The translations under genes and the position numbers were made by a program. A stretch of 21,880 bases of DNA, from the NCBI GenBank assembly GCA_046728155.1, contig JBKPDY010000070.1:1-21880 (forward strand), read 5' to 3'. The DNA comes from CAWDLX01 sp046728155 (GTDB taxonomy: Bacteria > Actinomycetota > Actinomycetes > Mycobacteriales > Micromonosporaceae). Of this stretch, positions 20,793 to 21,880 are shown piece after piece; positions within the stretch are counted from its first letter, which is position 1; each line of letters starts with the position of its first letter. The notes under the pieces are model-generated. The model saw nothing but the letters and a program-made list of their open reading frames with translations. It searched no databases and was not told where the DNA came from.

Positions 20793-21880
20793 GTGGAGAC
20801 CGTCCGGATCTGTCTGCTGCTCGTCGGCGTAGCCACCGTCGTCGCCGTCACGGCGCGCAAACTGAGCGTTCCCGCTCCCTCTCTACTCGTTGTCGTCGGT
20901 CTGATCGTCGGACTCATCCCGGCTGTCCCGCCGGTGCGCGTAGACCCCAACATCGTCAGCCTCGTCGTGCTGCCCCCGCTGCTCTACGCGGCCGGAGAGG
21001 AGCTTGCCGTCCGCGAGCTGCGTCGGGTCTGGCGGCCGGTGACGGTGCTCGCGGTCGGACTCGTGGCTGCCTCCGCGGTCGTGGTGGCGGTGGTGGCCCA
21101 CGCGGTCACGCCGCTGGCCTTGCCGGAGGCGTTCATCCTCGGTGCCGTCCTCGCGAGCACCGACCCGGTCGCCGTAGCCGCGCTCGGACGGCGGCTCGCG
21201 CTGCCGCCCCGGGTGCAGGCGCTGGTCCAGGCGGAGAGCCTGTTCAACGACGCCACGAGCCTCATCCTCTTCCGCATCGCCGTCGGCATCACCGTCGCCG
21301 GGGGCTCCATCGGCGTCGGAGACACGGTTGTGGAGTTCCTCATCCTCGCCGTGGGCGGGACGGCGATCGGCGTCGTCATCGCAGGGCTGGCCGCGCTCCT
21401 GCGAAAGTACACAGTGGACCCCATCGTCGAGACGGTCATTTCGCTCGTGACTCCGTATGTCGCCTTCGTCGTGGCCGAACAGGTCCACGCGTCGGGAGTG
21501 ACCGCGGTGGTCGTGGCGAGCGTCATCGCCGGCGCCGTGGGGCCGAGGGTCACCAGCGCGGCCACGCGGTTGCACCTGCACGCCGTGCATCAGACAACGG
21601 TCTTTGTCCTCGAGAGTGTCGTGTTCGGACTGATCGGGCTGGAGTTGCCGGGGCTGCTGCGGGAGGAACGCCGGGGCTGGATCCTGCCCGCGGTCGCGAT
21701 CGCGGCCGCCCTGCTGGTCGTCCGGGTGGCCTGGGTTTTCCCGTTGGCGACCCGCCGTACCTGGCATGAGCTCGGGGGCGGCCGTGGCGCGGCCCGGGTT
21801 ACCGCGGTCGTCTCCTGGGCCGGTGCCCGCGGCGTCGTCCCTCTGGCCGCCGCGCTCTCGATCCCGCTCGTCGACGACGT
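20793..21880 (+). CDS. CPA1 family Na+/H+ antiporter (NhaP-like), C-terminus cut by window
   Basis: 362 codons are present and the frame is open at the right edge. The protein starts VETVRICLLLVGVA (GTG, with GGAAAGGG upstream) and has about ten hydrophobic spans. Signature motifs are VVLPPLLYAAGEEL (58-71), ASTDPVAVAALGRRL (121-135) and ESLFNDATSLILF (148-160), whose Asn-Asp pair is the ion-binding centre of CPA1 exchangers. VTAVVSWAGARGVVPLAAALS near the edge matches the conserved late span. It exchanges Na+ or K+ for H+ at the membrane for pH and salt balance. The family often has a C-terminal cytoplasmic tail, which would lie outside the window. An antisense frame over the same stretch is ignored because of its highly biased Arg/Asp content. 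Confidence 0.92.
   Translation, partial: METVRICLLLVGVATVVAVTARKLSVPAPSLLVVVGLIVGLIPAVPPVRVDPNIVSLVVLPPLLYAAGEELAVRELRRVWRPVTVLAVGLVAASAVVVAVVAHAVTPLALPEAFILGAVLASTDPVAVAALGRRLALPPRVQALVQAESLFNDATSLILFRIAVGITVAGGSIGVGDTVVEFLILAVGGTAIGVVIAGLAALLRKYTVDPIVETVISLVTPYVAFVVAEQVHASGVTAVVVASVIAGAVGPRVTSAATRLHLHAVHQTTVFVLESVVFGLIGLELPGLLREERRGWILPAVAIAAALLVVRVAWVFPLATRRTWHELGGGRGAARVTAVVSWAGARGVVPLAAALSIPLVDD

Noticed and set aside
20883..21767. 294-codon minus-strand frame over the antiporter
   Set aside because: Composition is dominated by Asp, Arg, Gly and His with no domain, and the plus strand carries unmistakable CPA1 motifs.

Overview
The window is GC-rich throughout, with strong G/C preference at third codon positions, many GTG starts, tight start/stop overlaps and leaderless-looking promoters. 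This fits a high-GC actinobacterium. The style of the hypothetical proteins and spacers suggests Micromonosporaceae (Micromonospora/Actinoplanes-like), which is inference. I see no tRNA, rRNA, CRISPR array, insertion sequence or prophage. The content reads as chromosomal housekeeping and accessory genes.

Layout. 1-1982 (minus): start of a solute-binding lipoprotein, an SGNH/GDSL hydrolase and a stand-alone type I methionine aminopeptidase. 2015-5187 (plus): a small HTH regulator that shares a very short divergent promoter with map, then the most unusual locus. That locus is a membrane-anchored DyP-type peroxidase fused behind an exported N-terminal domain and five membrane spans, translationally coupled to a blue-copper (cupredoxin) lipoprotein. 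5171-6514 (minus): an RsmF-like rRNA m5C methyltransferase that overlaps the cupredoxin tail to tail. 6716-10026 (plus): two coupled GT-C type membrane glycosyltransferase candidates. 10034-12047 (minus): a membrane/coiled-coil protein, Ohr and a CurA-type reductase with 4-base overlaps. 12220-13306: an XRE-type regulator facing a small membrane protein across inverted repeats, then a DUF5522 protein. 13609-15523: a Pro/Thr-repeat surface protein convergent with citrate synthase; one hairpin contains both stop codons. 15623-17261: a hypothetical protein and an M55 D-aminopeptidase. 17481-19262 (minus): a GH1 beta-glucosidase coupled to a decayed MFS transporter. 19334-21880: a YihY/BrkB membrane protein divergent from a DUF5655 zinc-finger protein, then a CPA1 Na+/H+ antiporter that runs off the end.

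Themes. Envelope redox chemistry (DyP plus cupredoxin) and peroxide defence (Ohr plus reductase) are the clearest functional units. A recurring TANNNT box 6-7 bases before a start codon, without a Shine-Dalgarno, marks about seven genes as probably leaderless. The strongest candidates for something undescribed are the dual-targeted DyP fusion with its cupredoxin partner and the GT-C pair.
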